Below the pieces are notes generated by a model. It did not search any database. It saw only the letters and a program-made list of their open reading frames with translations, and was not told the origin of the DNA. The position numbers were made by a program, and so were the translations under genes. 64,000 bases of DNA, from contig QYRS01000007.1 of the NCBI GenBank assembly GCA_006503535.1, forward strand, positions 1-64,000. The letters are read 5' to 3'. Source of the stretch: Arthrinium phaeospermum (taxonomy: Eukaryota; Ascomycota; Sordariomycetes; Amphisphaeriales; Apiosporaceae). This document shows positions 61,469 to 64,000 of the stretch, piece by piece; positions within the stretch are counted from its first letter, which is position 1; every line of letters starts with the position of its first letter.

Positions 61469-63946
61469 CTATGAACCACTGGCCTTAATCACATCCTCAA
61501 CGATCCTAATCGCTAGAGTACATTGCCGCTTGTTGGCCTTAATTTTCTCTTTATCGATGCCCAAAAACTTGGTTTTCTTGACATGCCTGTCAAGGAAATG
61601 CACTATCCCTGTGGCCAAGCCGAGCTCCGTCTGGAGCGCGGTCCCAAAGATGCTCTGGAGCTGTTCCTCCTTTTCGGCCATCTGGAGAACTGTAACGAGC
61701 AGCATCTCCACGAACCAACGGGTCTTCTCCTGCAACGCAGCCAGGTTGCGGTATTTGAGAACGTCGAGGCTGAGGCTACGGTTGGCCACCAGGGATCCGT
61801 AGAACTTCGAGACGTTGAAGAGGCTCTGGGTACTATATTCCTCCTCGTCCTCCTCGTCGTCGAGATCGTCACCCATGTCGATTTCTTCGCCCATTCGGCG
61901 GAACCGCTGGGTCAGGCTGTGGCGGAACTGGAACGCCATCTCGCGGTGGATGCAGAATCGGCTGGCTACCAGCCAGTAGTAAGGATTGTAATCTGCTAGT
62001 CGTTCACCACTGCGCACAATCACCTCGGGGATCTCTTTCCGCTGGTGCTTGTTGAGTCGGAGCCTGTTGATGAGTAACTCGGCGTTTTCATACCCAGTTG
62101 CCGAGTGGAGGGCCACGAAGATGCGCTGCTTGATATCCGTATTGAACCCCTGCGCCTTGGCTAGCTGCCACAGATCTGGTATACCTAGGTCATCGTTATC
62201 GGCCAGTAGGTCATCTGTATCGTCGTAGTCTTCTTCGATCTTTCCCAAAGCCTGCTTGTTTGCGTCGTTCTTGTTGTTACCAGCCCAACTCGCACCGGTA
62301 ACCCACCATTTGCCGTGCGTATCGGCATTCTCAATGTCCTGGAGACCTATACGGAGCGGCCGTACCTCACGTGGTCCACTGAGAGCCCCGATGCGCTTCC
62401 TGATCTGCGTTCGTTGTTCCGTAATATTCTTGTTGCGGGCAGCAGCCTTGCTTTTGCTACTCTGCAGCTTCTTCATCTCTTCGATCATGAAGCTTGTCCT
62501 TACAGACATGTTCTTGAGATCAGCTGGCTTGATCATGCCAATGATCTCCTTGAGCGACTGCGGATCCTCACGCCTGAGTGCTGGGCCACAAGATTGGATG
62601 ATTCTGAGCAGAAGTTCGGTATTGAGCTCTGAAAGATTGCCCAGGAATAAACGCACATAGTCGAAGACCAGGAGCGAGGCAACAACCTGCATATTGTATA
62701 GCTCCGCCAACAGAGCCATTATATGCTTTGAAGCCGCATCTGAGTGATCTCCCGAAGCGCTGTCATGGTGCTCCTTGAAGACCAGAACAAGGCGTTCGAT
62801 GAGGAGCTCGGAAACATGATCGGCCAGGGTCTTTTGGGCACCAGCTACAAAGCCAGCAACCATGGCAAAGAATGCGTCGGGTCGTTTCTCAGGCGCACAG
62901 ACCAAGGCAATAATCAAATCGATCAGGACAGTGGTGACACTACGTCTGGCATACTTGTCATACAGCCCCGAGAACTCCTTCAATATGCCAACCATGCTCT
63001 CGTCGGTCAACCTGTTGATGAGACCCTGGACGCGGCGGCGCAATTGGGCTTCCGTTTCGTCGACGGAGCCAGCCTGTTTGCGCAGAGAGGGAGGGATATA
63101 TTTGGCCACGCCAGTAGTGGGCGCTACAAATGGGTTCTCTCGCTGCCGTACTGGTGCAGTCTTAGCCTGTGCTTCATCGTCATCGTTGTCGTCGCCGGAG
63201 AAACCCTCAAACTCGTCATCGTCATCTCCCTGTGCAGCAACTGCTTCGGCTTTCCGCCGCTTCTGGGCGAGCCACTCGTCTGCCTCGGCCTTTCTTTTTG
63301 TCTTGATAGTTGCCTCGATGTTGTCGCCGTCACTCTCTTCGTCGATATCGCCAAGTATGTCACCTAAGCCATCTTCGTCGAATGCTTTTGATGATTTGCC
63401 CTTTTTCAGACCAAGTTTCTTCTCCAAAGCGGCGATCTCGGCGTCCTCCTCGTCCAGTTTCCGCTTCTCCGGCTGGGGAAGATCCGAGCCTTTTCCCGGC
63501 CTCCTTGGCAGCTCTTCTTCGTCACTCTCGAATGCATCAGAAGCCCCTTCCTCATCCTCCGAAAAGGGGTTGTCAAAGCCAGCCTCGTCGCTCTCAAAGG
63601 CATCAGAGGCGCCTTCTTCATCCTCGGAAAACGGGTTGTCAATACCATCATCGTCGTCGTCGTCGTCGTCGTCGTCATTGCCAGCAATTTGCGCCGGCTT
63701 CGGACGTGGCACAGGCACGGGCTGGGGCCTCTTCCTCACTGACTTGACAGGGGCTGCAGGGCGCGGCCTTTGCGCAAACGTCTGATGCTGTTTCTTCTGC
63801 CCTCGTTGGTCTTTTCTCTGGTCTTTACGCGAGCTCTGTTGTCCGAAACCACCGCGACCGCCGCGACCACTGTTTGAACCCGCACCATGAGGATCTATCT
63901 TCTGCAGGAGTGTGGCTGGGAGCGTCAATTTATTATTTGGCGCCAT
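61469..63946 (-). CDS. SGD1: Nucleolar MIF4G/MA3 protein SGD1 (NOM1 family)
   Basis: Sgd1/NOM1 is an essential nucleolar protein needed for 18S rRNA maturation. Single exon, 825 aa. A basic Gly/Arg/Gln-rich N-terminus (SGRGGRGGFGQQ) is followed by ten Asp in a row and a duplicated acidic unit (residues about 103-143, DNPFSEDEEGASDAFESDE twice). The MIF4G domain covers about 301-495 (ending near LKNMSVRTSFMIEEMKKL). The MA3 domain lies at about 590-720 (QRIFVALHSATGYENAELLINR). The ATG at 63,946 is the first in the frame (MAPNNKLTLP); the frame upstream has only a TTG. A (GA)n run immediately upstream continues to the window edge, so an upstream non-coding exon cannot be excluded. Confidence 0.92.
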   Translation of the reverse strand: MAPNNKLTLPATLLQKIDPHGAGSNSGRGGRGGFGQQSSRKDQRKDQRGQKKQHQTFAQRPRPAAPVKSVRKRPQPVPVPRPKPAQIAGNDDDDDDDDDDGIDNPFSEDEEGASDAFESDEAGFDNPFSEDEEGASDAFESDEEELPRRPGKGSDLPQPEKRKLDEEDAEIAALEKKLGLKKGKSSKAFDEDGLGDILGDIDEESDGDNIEATIKTKRKAEADEWLAQKRRKAEAVAAQGDDDDEFEGFSGDDNDDDEAQAKTAPVRQRENPFVAPTTGVAKYIPPSLRKQAGSVDETEAQLRRRVQGLINRLTDESMVGILKEFSGLYDKYARRSVTTVLIDLIIALVCAPEKRPDAFFAMVAGFVAGAQKTLADHVSELLIERLVLVFKEHHDSASGDHSDAASKHIMALLAELYNMQVVASLLVFDYVRLFLGNLSELNTELLLRIIQSCGPALRREDPQSLKEIIGMIKPADLKNMSVRTSFMIEEMKKLQSSKSKAAARNKNITEQRTQIRKRIGALSGPREVRPLRIGLQDIENADTHGKWWVTGASWAGNNKNDANKQALGKIEEDYDDTDDLLADNDDLGIPDLWQLAKAQGFNTDIKQRIFVALHSATGYENAELLINRLRLNKHQRKEIPEVIVRSGERLADYNPYYWLVASRFCIHREMAFQFRHSLTQRFRRMGEEIDMGDDLDDEEDEEEYSTQSLFNVSKFYGSLVANRSLSLDVLKYRNLAALQEKTRWFVEMLLVTVLQMAEKEEQLQSIFGTALQTELGLATGIVHFLDRHVKKTKFLGIDKEKIKANKRQCTLAIRIVEDVIKASGS
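63518..63640 (-). repeat. Intragenic tandem duplication in SGD1
   Basis: A unit of about 66 bp is present twice in tandem within the coding sequence and gives two nearly identical 19-22 residue acidic segments. The copies differ mainly at third codon positions, so the duplication is not recent and the protein sequence has been conserved. Confidence 0.8.
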
Positions 63947-63970
63947 GGTGAATGTCTCGTTGTTCAAGAT

Positions 63971-64000
63971 GAGAGATAGAGAGAGAGAGAGAGAGAGAGA
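63971..64000. repeat. (GA)n microsatellite at the window end
   Basis: About 14 GA units lie in the SGD1 leader and run off the end of the window, so the true length is unknown. Confidence 0.9.

Noticed and set aside
62862..63785. 307-codon plus-strand Ser-rich open frame opposite SGD1
   Set aside because: Produced by the antisense of acidic Asp/Glu codons; low complexity only.

Overview
This window comes from a filamentous ascomycete (Pezizomycotina, probably a sordariomycete and perhaps Hypocreales). Three things support this. The genes carry many short introns of about 46-160 nt with GT-AG borders. The gene set is fungal (ATG4, SQS1, JJJ1, VAC14, a Str2-type cystathionine gamma-synthase, a cytochrome b5-fused sphingolipid desaturase, and H2A ending in SQEL). 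An 18-kb AT-only block also carries the mark of repeat-induced point mutation (RIP). The species cannot be fixed from sequence alone.

Layout. Positions 1 to about 18,075 are one RIP-degraded block in which CpA and TpG have almost vanished and no reading frame is intact. It still shows ancestral structure: a pair of roughly 200-bp direct repeats at 5.69 and 14.91 kb that look like LTRs, and a roughly 1.16-kb repeat family ('family A') present as one inverted, one nested, one full-length direct, one truncated and one split copy. The block stops abruptly at an (ATT)n/(CT)n microsatellite about 200 bp from the 3' end of the first gene.

From 18.3 kb onward the window is ordinary gene-rich euchromatin with 15 protein genes. 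In order they are KGD2 (-), NDUFB9-like LYR subunit (+), histone H2A (-), histone H2B (+), SQS1 (-), ATG4 (+), JJJ1 (-), SPX-RING protein (+), cystathionine gamma-synthase (-), cytosine deaminase-like amidohydrolase (+), mitoferrin (+), ER-type TPR-DnaJ protein (-), HAUS1-like augmin subunit (+), VAC14 (-), b5-desaturase (-), an unrecognised Tyr/Pro-rich protein (+), LPD1 (-) and SGD1 (-). Counted singly that is 18 genes. I found no tRNA, rRNA, CRISPR array or secondary-metabolite cluster.

How the genes relate. Most are housekeeping genes arranged as divergent or convergent neighbours, not as a pathway cluster. KGD2 (E2) and LPD1 (E3) belong to the same 2-oxoglutarate dehydrogenase complex, and NDUFB9 and mitoferrin are also mitochondrial. 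H2A and H2B form the usual fungal divergent pair, here with 2.5 kb between them. ATG4, VAC14 and the desaturase act on membranes. JJJ1 and SGD1 act in ribosome biogenesis. The intergenic regions repeatedly carry TACCTAGGTA-type palindromic motifs.

I did not see a clearly new multi-gene system. The points most worth a second look are the layered transposon history in the RIP block, a GC-AG intron directly after the lipoyl-lysine codon of KGD2, a CaaX box on the SPX-RING protein, an Asn pair in the C-terminal active-site loop of the amidohydrolase, a long Ser/Asp-rich insert in the desaturase, and the unrecognised 187-aa protein.
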